Assembly: GCF_004803695.1 (NCBI RefSeq)
Contig: NZ_CP039393.1
Coordinates: 62,001-126,000, forward strand
Origin: Muribaculum gordoncarteri
GTDB taxonomy: Bacteria > Bacteroidota > Bacteroidia > Bacteroidales > Muribaculaceae
Reading direction: 5' to 3'
Length of the DNA stretch: 64,000 nucleotides
The notes beneath the pieces were generated by a model. That model saw only the letters and a list, made by a program, of their open reading frames with translations, did no database searches and was not told the DNA's origin. The position numbers and the translations under genes were made by a program. Positions 26,503 to 35,703 of the stretch are shown here, piece by piece (positions within the stretch are counted from its first letter, which is position 1; each line of letters opens with the position of its first letter).

Positions 26503-27156
26503 ATGACCGACGACAAGCGAATAAATCAAATGAGAGAGCAGCTTCCGGAGCCAACGCTCAGGCGTCTGCCGTGGTATCTTGCCTACGTGAGGCTGTTGCT
26601 TGACGCAGGAGTGGAGTATGTGTCGTCGACACAGATAGCCAAGGAGATAAATGTCGATGCGTCGATGATAGCCAAGGACTTATCATTCCTTAATATAAAA
26701 GGCAAGACACGCATAGGCTATGAGGTGGCTTCGCTTGTGCATGAGTTGCAGGACTTTCTCGGATTCAAGGTGGGGCATAACGCTGTCATGATAGGCGTTG
26801 GCAGCCTTGGCGGCGCCCTGATACATGATTCGGGATTGGCTAACTATGGATTGAGGATAGTCGCGGGATTTGACATTCGTCATGATGTCGTGGGCACAAC
26901 GCTGTGCGGAATCCCCATATATGATATATCGGAACTCGACCAACGGCTCGCCACATTGAATGCCGAAATAGGCGTGATAGCCGTGCCTATCGATCACGCT
27001 CAGGAAGTGAGCGACCTGCTTGTCAAGGCCGGCATCAAGGCTTTGTGGAATTTTACGCCGTTCCGCATTACGGCTCCTCAGGATGTGGTGATACAGAATA
27101 CTTCGATTTATGCCCAGCTGGCGGTGATGTATAACCGCATGGGAAAGCAAATGTAG
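26503..27156 (+). CDS. rex: redox-sensing transcriptional repressor Rex
   Basis: Rex of 217 residues. The N-terminal winged helix contains EPTLRRLPWYLAYVRLL and VSSTQIAKEINVDASMIAKDLS. A Rossmann domain senses the NADH/NAD+ ratio through GVGSLGGALI (about residues 97-106), and the C-terminal swap helix ends the protein. Rex represses fermentation and respiration genes when NAD+ is high. It is followed after 9 nt by a FAH-like gene on the same strand, so a two-gene transcript is likely. Confidence 0.95.
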   Translation: MTDDKRINQMREQLPEPTLRRLPWYLAYVRLLLDAGVEYVSSTQIAKEINVDASMIAKDLSFLNIKGKTRIGYEVASLVHELQDFLGFKVGHNAVMIGVGSLGGALIHDSGLANYGLRIVAGFDIRHDVVGTTLCGIPIYDISELDQRLATLNAEIGVIAVPIDHAQEVSDLLVKAGIKALWNFTPFRITAPQDVVIQNTSIYAQLAVMYNRMGKQM

Positions 27157-27165
27157 ATTATCACG

Positions 27166-27711
27166 ATGAAAGTGCTTGTTTATGGACGGACTCCGGATGC
27201 GCCTTTGTCAGGAAACCAGCGGGTGGACCTTATGCCCGATTCGGCAATAATAAAGGACGGCAAGCCGTTTTTTGTACCCCCGTTTTCGGAACGATGGAAT
27301 TATAGGGTGGGGATTGTGGCAAGGATATGCCGTCTTGGCAAAAACATAGGACGAAAGTTTGCGCCGCGCTATGTCGACGCTGTAGGAATATGCCTGCTTA
27401 CCGAGCCGGTTGATGCCATGGAGCGTGCTGCGGCACATAACGCTTTGCTGCAGGCCTACGAAGGTGCAGTGATACTTGGCGATATCAGCCGAAGCGAATT
27501 CGGCGTAGCCAAGGTGGGCGACATCGAGCTGACCCTTGGTGACGAGATTGAGAGGATATATGACATAGTAGCTGATGCAAGCCGCTATTGCACAATGAAG
27601 ATAGGCGACTTGATAGTGTCGTCGTCGATTGCCGGCGGCACTCTTGAAATCGGCCAAGAACTCACCGGAACCATCGACGGCACCCCCGCCTTAACCGTGC
27701 GGGTAAGGTGA
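27166..27711 (+). CDS. degenerate fumarylacetoacetate hydrolase-like protein
   Basis: Protein of 181 residues, shorter than the usual 200-210 of Bacteroidales FAH-like hydrolases. Family wording is visible: PDSAIIKDGKPFFVPPF, ICRLGKNIGRKFAPRY, and the C-terminal MKIGDLIVSSSIAGG and IGQELTG. The acidic metal-binding positions appear lost: the ExE strand reads YRVGIVARI and the GxDFTxRD region reads GICLLTEPVD. The usual N-terminal VGxNYxxH is replaced by GRTPDAPLSG. It may have lost catalysis and kept the fold, perhaps for ligand binding. It is co-directional with rex at 9 nt spacing. Confidence 0.65.
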   Translation: MKVLVYGRTPDAPLSGNQRVDLMPDSAIIKDGKPFFVPPFSERWNYRVGIVARICRLGKNIGRKFAPRYVDAVGICLLTEPVDAMERAAAHNALLQAYEGAVILGDISRSEFGVAKVGDIELTLGDEIERIYDIVADASRYCTMKIGDLIVSSSIAGGTLEIGQELTGTIDGTPALTVRVR

Positions 27712-28047
27712 ATCTCCGTGATGATTTTGTGGGTTGTTGGGGCGGTTTTGTGTTGGGTGATATTGTGAAGAGCCGAAAATGTTGAATTGCATGATACTGA
27801 AGGATGATATTTGTGATTTTGTCGTTTGTTGATTGGTTTTGGGGCATTGTCTTTGATGTGATTTGTTTGCTGATGCAGTATCTTTCTTGTTGTTAGCGGT
27901 TTATGCTGTTGCTGCGTGGGCTTTGTGGAGTGCAGAATGTTGTTCCTATAAGGCGTTTTAAGGGATATTTAAGATTGTTTTAGTGGATTATTTTGCGAAA
28001 GAGGCGATTTTTGTTCAAATAAATTTGGCCAATTGAAAAAATAGCCC
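27712..28047. other. intergenic region before tRNA-Phe
   Basis: About 335 nt, G/T-rich on the plus strand, without a convincing reading frame, hairpin or repeat. The last 20 nt are AT-rich and lead into the tRNA promoter. Confidence 0.5.
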
Positions 28048-28055
28048 TACCTTTG
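28048..28055 (+). promoter_or_regulatory. -7 box of tRNA-Phe
   Basis: TACCTTTG, 18 nt upstream of the tRNA 5' end. Confidence 0.7.
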
Positions 28056-28072
28056 CAACGCAAAAAGGCAAT

Positions 28073-28148
28073 GGTGCCATAGCTCAGTTGGTAGAGCAAA
28101 GGACTGAAAATCCTTGTGTCCCCGGTTCGATTCCTGGTGGCACCACCA
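28073..28148 (+). tRNA. tRNA-Phe (GAA)
   Basis: Acceptor stem GGTGCCA/TGGCACC, anticodon stem-loop GGACTGAAAATCC with GAA anticodon, T arm GGTTCGATTCC, discriminator A followed by an encoded CCA. It marks the left border of the accessory region, although no second copy of its 3' end was found. Confidence 0.95.
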
Positions 28149-28150
28149 AA

Positions 28151-28183
28151 GACCGCTAATTCTCAATGAGTTAGCGGTCTTTT
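28151..28183 (+). terminator. terminator of tRNA-Phe
   Basis: Perfect 9-bp arms GACCGCTAA and TTAGCGGTC followed by TTTT, 3 nt after the CCA. Confidence 0.85.
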
Positions 28184-28420
28184 ATTCATCTACACCCCTC
28201 CGAGTCACCACAAAAGTCACCACGTCCCACTTAATTTATTGATACAACGCACTTTATGTATGTTGTGGTGTATGCATATCTATAAGTCTTAATTTCTAAC
28301 CCGCTGATATTCAGAAATTGGACGACAACTATTCATCTTCGTTCACCACCGTTCAACTCCACCAAAACATCTCAACAATCCAAACTTTAACAGACTTTAA
28401 CCATATCGGAGCCTCTAAAA
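28184..28420. other. intergenic region at left border of the accessory island
   Basis: No convincing gene. The octamer GTCACCAC occurs at two places near 28206-28222 and again in the promoter module at 28450, twice separated by only a few bases. This may be the remnant of an integration or regulatory site; no integrase gene is present. Confidence 0.4.
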
Positions 28421-28496
28421 TGTGGTGACCTCAGCCAAATTTTCGCCGGGTCACCACGTTAATTAGCCATATTATCATAAAAATGTCGTACCTTTG
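28421..28496 (+). promoter_or_regulatory. recurrent island promoter module, copy 1
   Basis: About 75 nt, ending in the -7 box TACCTTTG. The last 49 nt align without gaps to the modules ending at 37014 and 39745. This copy also has perfect 9-bp arms GTGGTGACC and GGTCACCAC. It drives the membrane protein/zinc-ribbon nuclease pair, whose first start is 18 nt downstream. Confidence 0.6.
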
Positions 28497-28513
28497 TAAA
28501 AAATAGTAATACA

Positions 28514-29200
28514 ATGAATGATACAATATATGTAGAACCCTTTTATGCGTCGCCATCATCTTTCCTCAACTCTACATTTTTTCAGACATGCGTTTTGATC
28601 GCAACTTTGATTGGAACCCTTTTCTTGACATGGTATCTTTATAATAAAAAAGTAAAGGAGTCTGTTAGAGCGGCCACTACTATTCTGATTTTACAAATCA
28701 AAAATATTGAACGCAATATAGAATATCTAAAGGCACATGGTATCACTGGCACAGCCATAAATGAGACTCCACTACATTATTCCATACCAATATTTGAAGA
28801 GAATGCTTGGGAAAAATATAAACATTTATATGCAACAAAGCTACCCAGTTCAGATTTCTCTTCAATAGAAAAATTCTATGAGACTGCACTGGCAATAAAA
28901 ACCACCCAACTCTTTATAAAAAGAAAAATAGAGGAGAGCCTTTACGCAAAAGCTAATTGCTACTATAACATGGAATATAATCGCGTCAACATGTCAATTA
29001 TTTTTAATGAGATTGATAATGCTCGATTATTCAATGATATAGATCGAATTCGATCTATTTATGGTGCGGTTCACATACAAACATACATGCCCATAGAGTT
29101 TTATAATGGCTTGAGTCAGGGATTGAATAGCTATTTCCGCCTTTCAGGGACTACGACATTGGGCAATTTGCGAAAAAAAGGACATCTCGGCAAAGAATGA
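28514..29200 (+). CDS. membrane-anchored protein of unknown function
   Basis: Protein of 228 residues, AT-rich codons. One transmembrane segment (about 22-43, TCVLIATLIGTLFLTWYLY) places a short N-terminus outside and a charged helical domain of about 180 residues in the cytoplasm. The family was not recognised. The stop overlaps the start of the next gene by 4 bp (ATGA), so the two products are probably made together. The pairing with a putative nuclease suggests a two-component module in which this protein anchors or senses at the membrane (inference). Confidence 0.6.
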   Translation: MNDTIYVEPFYASPSSFLNSTFFQTCVLIATLIGTLFLTWYLYNKKVKESVRAATTILILQIKNIERNIEYLKAHGITGTAINETPLHYSIPIFEENAWEKYKHLYATKLPSSDFSSIEKFYETALAIKTTQLFIKRKIEESLYAKANCYYNMEYNRVNMSIIFNEIDNARLFNDIDRIRSIYGAVHIQTYMPIEFYNGLSQGLNSYFRLSGTTTLGNLRKKGHLGKE

Positions 29201-31299
29201 ACAACGATATCGAAAGCTTATATTCAGAACTGGCATCATTATGGGACAATGACCTTAATGAGGTAAGGCCAGATAGTGTATCCATCGGTTCACATCTTCA
29301 GGCATATTGGAGTTGTGCAATTTGTGGATATTCATATCCACGTGAGGTTCAGAATCAAGTGAAAATATATCGGCAACGAGGAACAAACAATATTTGTCCT
29401 ATTTGTCGAGGCAAGAGGGTCATTCCAGAGTTCAATAGCCTTAAGGCTCGTCATTCAGATATAGTAGAGGCAGAATGGGACTATGATAAGAATAGTGTTT
29501 CTCCAGATGAAATTGCCCCTCATACCAATAAGAAAGTTTGGTGGCTATGTCCTAATAGGCATTCTTATCCAAGTTCGCCCAATAACAAATTAAATGGAGG
29601 TGGAGATTGCCCTTATTGTAGCCATCAGAAGGTTTCTCCGGAAACATCTTTGTCCGCTACTTATCCTGAGATTGCTAAAGAATGGCATCCCACTCGGAAT
29701 AATTATGGCCCTGAGGATGTACTTCCACAAAGCAATATAGAAGTATGGTGGAAATGTTCGGTATGTGGGAATGAATTTAAGAAAAAAGTCTATCAAAGGA
29801 TACAATCGCCATTTGGATGTAAAGAGTGTAATAAAGGGAGGCAGACTTCTGTATCTGAACAGATTGTGTTTAGCTTTCTTTCCCAATACTTCCCAAATGC
29901 CGTAAACACGTATAAGATTGATCGAAATACTGACGTTGATATTTTCTTACCCTCGATAAACGTAGGTATTGAATATGATGGCGCAATATACCACAAAAAC
30001 AGATTGGATAAAGATATTGCTAAAACGGAAAGGATTGTGTCTCATGGAATCAAACTAATTAGGATTAGAGAAGAAGGATGTCCACTATTGTGTATGGATG
30101 GGTGTATCTGCGTTGAAACAGGTGATACCCCAAATTCTTTAGAGGAAAAGTTGCCAATACTTCTGGAAGTCCTTAGCCAAATGGCTAACAAGCATTTTAA
30201 CCTGAAGAATTTTGATTTTCAATTGATGCTTCGTAAGTTAAAGTCTGAGTTTTCAACAGTTCCTTATGATAAAAGTTTAGAAGCGTATATCGAAAAACTT
30301 CAGCATGATGGCAAGTCTCTCGCAGCTATCTGGGATAAAAACAGGAACGGCAGACTGACCCCAAGACACGTTACCACAAAATCCGCACTCGTGGTTCATT
30401 GGTTGTGTCCCAATGATTCAACCCATAAAGGTTGGAGTGCGCCTATTCATTCTGTAGTAAACGGATATGGATGCAAGATCTGTTCTAACCGCCAACGATA
30501 TACAACCGAAGAATGGGTTATAGAGGCTAAAAAAATTCATGGAGATAAGTATGATTATTCTCAATCAAGATATGTGGATGCTTCTACCTCAATTGACATA
30601 ATTTGTTCAATACATGGCATTTTTTCGCCCCCAGCAGGACAACATCTTGCAGGAAGAGGATGTCCATATTGTGCAGGACAAGCATTTCATCATGCCGATA
30701 CTATTACCATAGCTTATCCTGAATTAGCCAAAGACTGGGACATTGAAAATAATATTACTAAATATAACATAACTCCAGATAAGGTTAGTTATCACGATAC
30801 ACGAGAGTTTTACTGGCATTGTAACTATGGCAAACCACATAGCTATAGGGCAACTATCTGGAGTAGGATAAATTTAGGTTCAAAATGTGCAGTTTGTCAT
30901 GGCAAACAAGTAACCTATGACACGAGTTTAGCATACTTAAATCCCCTGCTGGCTGCTGAGTGGTGTGCCGAAAATGATAAAACTCCTGACGAAGTCACCC
31001 CTAAATCGGACTATGAAGCGTTATGGAAATGTCCCAATCCGAACCATCCGCCTTATAGACAAAAGGTGGAAGTCAGGTCAAGAGGAACGGGGTGCATATA
31101 CTGTTCTCGCTATGGTAAAAAGCATCCAAAAGATTACGAGGATGAATTAAAAGCAATACATCCCAATATTAAATTATTGAGGCCATTTGCCAAAACTTCG
31201 ATTCGAGTGGAATGCCAATGTAAGATATGTAATCATGTATGGACGCCATTCCCATATCAATTATTGAAAGGGAAAGGATGCCCCATATGTCGAAAATAG
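29197..31299 (+). CDS. multi zinc-ribbon (DUF4379-like) protein with nuclease domain
   Basis: Protein of 700 residues with about eight CxxC...CxxC zinc ribbons: three before and five after a central nuclease-like domain. Examples are YWSCAICGY...CPICRGK, WWLCPN...CPYCSHQ, WWKCSVCGNEF...CKECNKG, and at the end VECQCKICNHVW...CPICRK. The W(D/H)xxxN-P-x-(D/E) phrase before each ribbon is typical of DUF4379. One unit (KKIHGDKYDYSQSRYVD) resembles modules of phage-borne homing endonucleases. Residues about 217-295 look like a Vsr/PD-(D/E)xK nuclease core (DVDIFLPSINVGIEYDG, then a KLIRIREE strand). A DNA-binding nuclease role, possibly defensive, is inference. Confidence 0.72.
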   Translation: MNNDIESLYSELASLWDNDLNEVRPDSVSIGSHLQAYWSCAICGYSYPREVQNQVKIYRQRGTNNICPICRGKRVIPEFNSLKARHSDIVEAEWDYDKNSVSPDEIAPHTNKKVWWLCPNRHSYPSSPNNKLNGGGDCPYCSHQKVSPETSLSATYPEIAKEWHPTRNNYGPEDVLPQSNIEVWWKCSVCGNEFKKKVYQRIQSPFGCKECNKGRQTSVSEQIVFSFLSQYFPNAVNTYKIDRNTDVDIFLPSINVGIEYDGAIYHKNRLDKDIAKTERIVSHGIKLIRIREEGCPLLCMDGCICVETGDTPNSLEEKLPILLEVLSQMANKHFNLKNFDFQLMLRKLKSEFSTVPYDKSLEAYIEKLQHDGKSLAAIWDKNRNGRLTPRHVTTKSALVVHWLCPNDSTHKGWSAPIHSVVNGYGCKICSNRQRYTTEEWVIEAKKIHGDKYDYSQSRYVDASTSIDIICSIHGIFSPPAGQHLAGRGCPYCAGQAFHHADTITIAYPELAKDWDIENNITKYNITPDKVSYHDTREFYWHCNYGKPHSYRATIWSRINLGSKCAVCHGKQVTYDTSLAYLNPLLAAEWCAENDKTPDEVTPKSDYEALWKCPNPNHPPYRQKVEVRSRGTGCIYCSRYGKKHPKDYEDELKAIHPNIKLLRPFAKTSIRVECQCKICNHVWTPFPYQLLKGKGCPICRK

Positions 31300-31350
31300 T
31301 AAGCGGATATTTTGAATACTATTGGAGTTGAATATCAATAGAAGATGCTA

Positions 31351-31755
31351 TCAATTGTTTTCACGACGATACTCATAAATATCATTGTTGCTCAATGATT
31401 TTATTACCAATATGTCATCTTTGAATTGAATAATTTTATAGTACATGGTGTCATTCATCTCCATACCTTTTCCAAAGTCCGACATATGAAGTGTGATTAA
31501 CTGCAACGAATCATTCGATACACCCCATTTCCCATTTAATTGCAAAGTTGCTTTCCCACTGTAATCAGAGATTTCATATTTTGACACATCCCTAGTTGAT
31601 GAGTGTACAAACGTAGAATCTTCATAAAGATTCAAGTTAATCTCACTATCATCTTGTGTGCGATGATAATTACCTATCAATTCCTGCCTTGTGTTCTGCC
31701 CACAGGAAACGCACAACAATGCTATAAGCAACAAGTTATGTAATAATATCTTCAT
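31351..31755 (-). CDS. small lipoprotein, lipocalin-like
   Basis: Predicted lipoprotein of 134 residues with signal peptide and lipobox LLCVSC. The mature part alternates short beta strands (LIGNYHRT, INLNLYEDSTFVHS, ATLQLNGKWGV, YKIIQF, DILVIKS), as in small lipocalin-like or copper-resistance NlpE-like barrels. The family is not assigned with confidence. It stands alone, convergent to the zinc-ribbon gene with a 51-nt gap. Confidence 0.6.
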   Translation of the reverse strand: MKILLHNLLLIALLCVSCGQNTRQELIGNYHRTQDDSEINLNLYEDSTFVHSSTRDVSKYEISDYSGKATLQLNGKWGVSNDSLQLITLHMSDFGKGMEMNDTMYYKIIQFKDDILVIKSLSNNDIYEYRRENN

Positions 31756-32015
31756 ATATCATCAGAAAGATTAAATTTGAAACCAAAGATATATCACAGT
31801 TCTATCGTCTTATGGTAACATTGTATCACTCGACAACAGTAATGAATTATATCCTTAAGACTATTCATTGCAAAATTAATAAAATTTCGATTAACTCACA
31901 ATTTATTGGGAGAGATATTGTTTAAAACTTAAATGTATGCCGCTATTGCCGCTACTCACCATCAAAATACATACGCCCCCGAAATTGCAGATGCTTATCT
32001 CGGTGTCGTTGTCGG
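31756..32015. other. intergenic region
   Basis: About 260 nt, AT-rich, without a recognisable gene or strong hairpin. Confidence 0.4.
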
Positions 32016-32252
32016 TTAGTGGAGTTTGGGGCCTTTGCGTTGTTGCTTGGCTTTCTGCTCGTCCTTGAAACGGCGTTTGGCTTCCTCGAAGCTCATGCCG
32101 GGGTGCAATTCAAGGAAGTGCTTGAAATCGTCCGGCATTCCGTAACCGTTGGCGAAGCCTTGTTCTTCTGGACTGTTTCCACCGAGAGAGGGCGATGAGA
32201 AACGGATTCCGGCCCCTTGCGATGACGGTGTGTGGGATTTCCTTGCAGCCAA
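32016..32252 (-). pseudogene. conserved C-terminal tail remnant (type A)
   Basis: An open frame of 78 codons whose last 40 residues look like a genuine protein tail (MPDDFKHFLELHPGMS, FKDEQKAKQQRKGPKLH), while the N-terminal half looks like an out-of-frame extension. A shorter, near-identical tail (KAKQLRKDPKLH) occurs at 39629-39665. Both are on the minus strand and next to cargo units, so they may be remnants of the same mobile or border gene. The family was not recognised. Confidence 0.45.
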
Positions 32253-32368
32253 CTGTCGCCGGAATGTTTTGGAGATAAGGCAAGTCTGTGTCGGATAAAA
32301 TGCAGGCTGTGGAAAGGTTGGATGATATATTTTTTGTAATTTTGCATATATAGAATCAAGAAATCCGA

Positions 32369-33793
32369 ATGATAGCTAAAGAGGATATATTGGAATTGCT
32401 GAAGTCCACCGAATCTTATCGGGTGGAACGTACTATCAGCACGGGCAACATGGACAAGTTCTGTGAGGCCATTTGTGCTTTTGCAAATGATATGCCCGGC
32501 TCCCGCAAGAACGGCTATCTGATTATCGGAGCAAAAGATAATGGCAGTATTGCCGGTATGAAAGTTGATGATGCCCTGCTTAAGAAGATTGCGGGCATCC
32601 GTTCTGACGGCAATATTCTCCCGTTGCCTGCCATGTCAGTCGAACGTTTTTAATTCCCGGAAGGCGATTTATTGGTTGCCGAAGTCAGACCATCCGATTT
32701 ACCTCCTGTTCGCTATCGTGGTAGGGTATTTATTCGTGTCGGGCCTCGCAGGGATATTGCGACGGAAGCAGAAGAGAGAGTACTTGCGGAGCGTCGCTGT
32801 TCTTTCATGGCAACCTTTGACGCGACACCTTGTTTAAACGCCAAACTGGAAGATTTGGACCTCGATTACATCAAGATCAGATATCTCCCGATGGTGTTTG
32901 ATGAAGGAACTCTCGCGGACGACAAACGCGACATCAAGGAACAACTCGCGTCAATACACCTCTATGACCGTGACAACGACTGCCCTACATATGCCGGCAT
33001 AATACTTTTCGGCATCAATCCCAAATACTTTCTTCTCGGCGATTACGTGCAGTTTGTGCGGTTTGCTGGGAAAGACAAAGGTGGAGACATTCTTAATGAA
33101 CGCCAGTTTGCCGGACCCCTATATCGAATGTTGCCGACACTGGAATCATTTGTAAAGGATGCCATCATCACACAGCGTCCGGTTCCCGAATCGCTATTCC
33201 GTGAACGCACTGTCTGGAATTATCCCGAAGGTGCTATCCGAGAATTGCTGATGAATGCCTGTATGCACCGTGATTACCAAGCGAATATGCCTATTCGCCT
33301 GTATCAGTTTGATGACTATATCGAATTGATGAATGCCGGTGGACTATATGGCGAAGCCCGTCCTGAGAACTTCCCGTCGGTCAATGACTATCGCAACCCA
33401 CTCGTGGCAGAAGCCATGAGAGTGATGAAATATGTCAACAAATTCAACCGTGGCGTTACCCGTGTGCAGGAGATGCTTAAAGATAACGGTAATCCGCTCG
33501 CAGAATTTGATGTAAATACAATCACTGCCTTCCGTGTCAATGTCCATGCTACAATGGGCTCTGACTTGTCGAAGGGCACAAGTCAACCCCTAAGTCAATC
33601 GATTGAGGAAAAGATTGTAGAATTCTGCAAAGAGCCACGTTCATTAACCGAGATAATGCGATATCTTGGATATAAGGACAGAGTGAAGTTTAAGAAGAAA
33701 TACATTAATCCTTTATTGGGATTCACTTTGACTATGACAATCCCTGAAAAGCCAAATAGCCGAAATCAAAAGTATGTTGTACGGCATGAATAA
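32369..33793 (+). pseudogene. AlbA/Schlafen-type ATP-binding regulator with in-frame stop
   Basis: Two open segments in the same frame (32369-32653 and from 32654) are separated only by TAA at 32651-32653. The join reads MSVERF, stop, FPEGDLLVAEVRPSDLPPVRYRG, and is otherwise seamless. The N-terminal AlbA_2/Schlafen-AAA domain (TESYRVERT, KNGYLIIGAKDNG) is followed by the GHKL-like C-terminal region (NYPEGAIRELLMNACMHRDYQ, YRNPLVAEAMRVM) of putative transcriptional regulators. Full length would be about 474 residues, normal for the family. Products of the two halves might be made separately, readthrough could occur, or the gene is dead. Confidence 0.75.
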
Positions 33794-33795
33794 TA

Positions 33796-33847
33796 TTAAC
33801 TTTATGCCTGACTTGATGCTTAAGCCACAAGTCAGGCATCAAGTTAA
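33796..33847. repeat. 20-bp-stem hairpin after AlbA-like gene
   Basis: Arms TTAACTT-t-ATGCCTGACTTG and CAAGTCAGGCAT-c-AAGTTAA pair over 20 positions with one mismatch and a 12-nt loop. It starts 2 nt after the stop. There is no T-run, so it may protect the 3' end or be a mobile-element target. The 150 nt beyond it up to the insertion sequence hold nothing recognisable. Confidence 0.6.
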
Positions 33848-34000
33848 CACCTTGTGCAAAATGCCCATAATGCCATAAGATATCAATGGAGCAAGTGATA
33901 TTATCCCTACGGATTGCCACAAAGTTGTGGCGGAATTGGCACGATTCAATCGAATTGTGGCTGTAGGTGGCTAAAGGTGTAGCAGTTTTTCTGCGTTTAA

Positions 34001-35703
34001 TTAGGGATATTCAGTTAATGGCTTGATTTATCAAGCTGAAAATGGAGCGTGGTCGCCCTATGGCGGTGCTGTTTTGATTATGAGGGCAAATTTTCAATTC
34101 TCGGCGATAAAATATGACATTTCGGACAAATAGGGATACACTGATTCGCCTCCGATGTGCTTCGGAGATGAGATGACAGTATGATTTTTCACGCTCGCTG
34201 TTTTTGTAACTGCTTCTCTTTTTCTTCGATGGCGAGTTGTCGGGCGGCAAGTGTTGCGGCGTTTGCCATGTGGATGCCGAAAAAGAGCAGCAGGGTTTCG
34301 CTGCGGGAGTTGCGTGCCGCTATCCGGCCAACGCTGTAGTGTTGTTTCTGATTACCGAAACTGCCCTCCATGGCGGTAGAGCGCAGTGTCCCGATTATTC
34401 GTCGGGCTGTGCTTATGTCAGCATCTTCATCCTTGGGCTTCGGGCCTTTGCGGACAAAACAGGTCGTCATGCCGTTTTCGGTGCAATACCGCCGGTTGTC
34501 GTTGTTGGCATAGATGGTGTCTGCCCCTACCCTGGTCACTTTGATACCGGTCAGTTCCTGTTGATATTCAATACACTCCTGTAATCTCACGCCCTCGTTG
34601 AAGGCTTCGAAGGAATGGTGTTCGATGAATGAAATTCCGTCAATCTGGATGTTGTTGACCTTGACTCCGAACTCCACTCGCTTGTTCTCCTTGCCTCTGA
34701 CAATAGGACGGATGTACGGACGGTCTATGCTGACGATACGGTGTTTCACCTCCTTTTTCTGAGCAAGTGCGCTCTGCTGGCGATACACCTCTTTTAATGC
34801 ACTGAGACGCTTGCTTTGCTCTGCGGTGAGCGTGATGTCAACGGTGTGTATCTTGCAGATTCTGTTCCATTGACCTATCTGTTTGGAAAGCAGGCCGAGC
34901 AATCGACGGCGGAGTTTGGCGGTTGCCGCCCTGGTGTGCTTGCGATGCTTGGCATAGGTGAGTCTGTCGCGGTCAATATCACGATACTTGTTGCGTGGCA
35001 ACCGTTCCTTCAACGCCTTGCAGGTCTTTTTTATAAGTGATTGAATCCACTCGCAGCATTCCCACAACAGCTTTACATCTGTCGGGAATCGCAGATGGCT
35101 CTCGTAACAGGTGGCGTCGGTCAGGCACAGGTTCTTGTCTTTTAACAAACCGCCCCACTTGTCATACAGCAATTTCTGTAGTTCTTTGATATCAAGAGCT
35201 CCGGCTATACGCTGACGGATAGCACTGACTATCTTGCCGTTCTTTATGGGGTTGGCCGGATCTATGAGCACCCCGCAGAACATCTGTATGTGTATACTGC
35301 CGTTGAGCATCTCGATCAGGCCGTCATCCGACTGTCCGGTATATGGCTTGAGAAACATCAGCGCCACCTCTCCCTCCGGCGGGAACATCGGAGTGTTGCC
35401 CTGAGGATGCGTTTTGGGAAAATGCGAACGGATTTTCTCTGCCAGTTCTTTCAATGGCAATTGCGCATGGATGCGCCCGAGCTCGCTTACGGCAAAACTC
35501 TCGCGATATTTTTGCATGAAATCGAACTCGGTAAACGGCAACGTGGCCGTAATCTCGGATATTTTTCGTAACTTCACGTACAATTATTTTAAGAATTACC
35601 CCCGAATAAGCCCGTGATGGGTCCATCGGGGGTTCATTGTAAAGTTACAAAATATCTACGACTTTGGCAAACAATTAGTTGGCAATTAACTGAGTATCCC
35701 TAA
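34001..35703 (-). mobile_element. IS5/IS1182-like insertion sequence
   Basis: About 1.7 kb bounded by inverted repeats TTAGGGATAYTCAGTTAAT, left end at 34001 and right end reaching 35703, about 20 of 22 positions identical. It contains a single transposase gene. The right end lies inside an amidohydrolase gene and replaces its last codons. No obvious target duplication was seen by eye. Confidence 0.75.
34189..35583 (-). CDS. IS5/IS1182-type DDE transposase
   Basis: Transposase of 464 residues, intact. The N-terminal InsH/DUF772-like domain contains FPPEGEVALMFLKPYTGQSDD. The catalytic residues are suggested by CLTDATCYESH, GADTIYANNDNRR and the final MEGSFGNQKQHY. A Lys/Arg-rich linker (KYRDIDRDRLTYAKHRKHT) lies between. 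It fits the long (about 460 residues) Bacteroidota members of this family. It ends about 190 nt before the left inverted repeat. Confidence 0.85.
   Translation of the reverse strand: MYVKLRKISEITATLPFTEFDFMQKYRESFAVSELGRIHAQLPLKELAEKIRSHFPKTHPQGNTPMFPPEGEVALMFLKPYTGQSDDGLIEMLNGSIHIQMFCGVLIDPANPIKNGKIVSAIRQRIAGALDIKELQKLLYDKWGGLLKDKNLCLTDATCYESHLRFPTDVKLLWECCEWIQSLIKKTCKALKERLPRNKYRDIDRDRLTYAKHRKHTRAATAKLRRRLLGLLSKQIGQWNRICKIHTVDITLTAEQSKRLSALKEVYRQQSALAQKKEVKHRIVSIDRPYIRPIVRGKENKRVEFGVKVNNIQIDGISFIEHHSFEAFNEGVRLQECIEYQQELTGIKVTRVGADTIYANNDNRRYCTENGMTTCFVRKGPKPKDEDADISTARRIIGTLRSTAMEGSFGNQKQHYSVGRIAARNSRSETLLLFFGIHMANAATLAARQLAIEEKEKQLQKQRA

Noticed and set aside
27662-27847. Small minus-strand ORF downstream of the FAH-like gene
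   Set aside because: It overlaps the end of that gene, has low-complexity composition and no family resemblance.
28073-28183. tRNA-Phe as attachment site of the whole accessory island
   Set aside because: No second copy of the tRNA-Phe 3' end was found within the window, so only the right-hand tRNA has duplication support.
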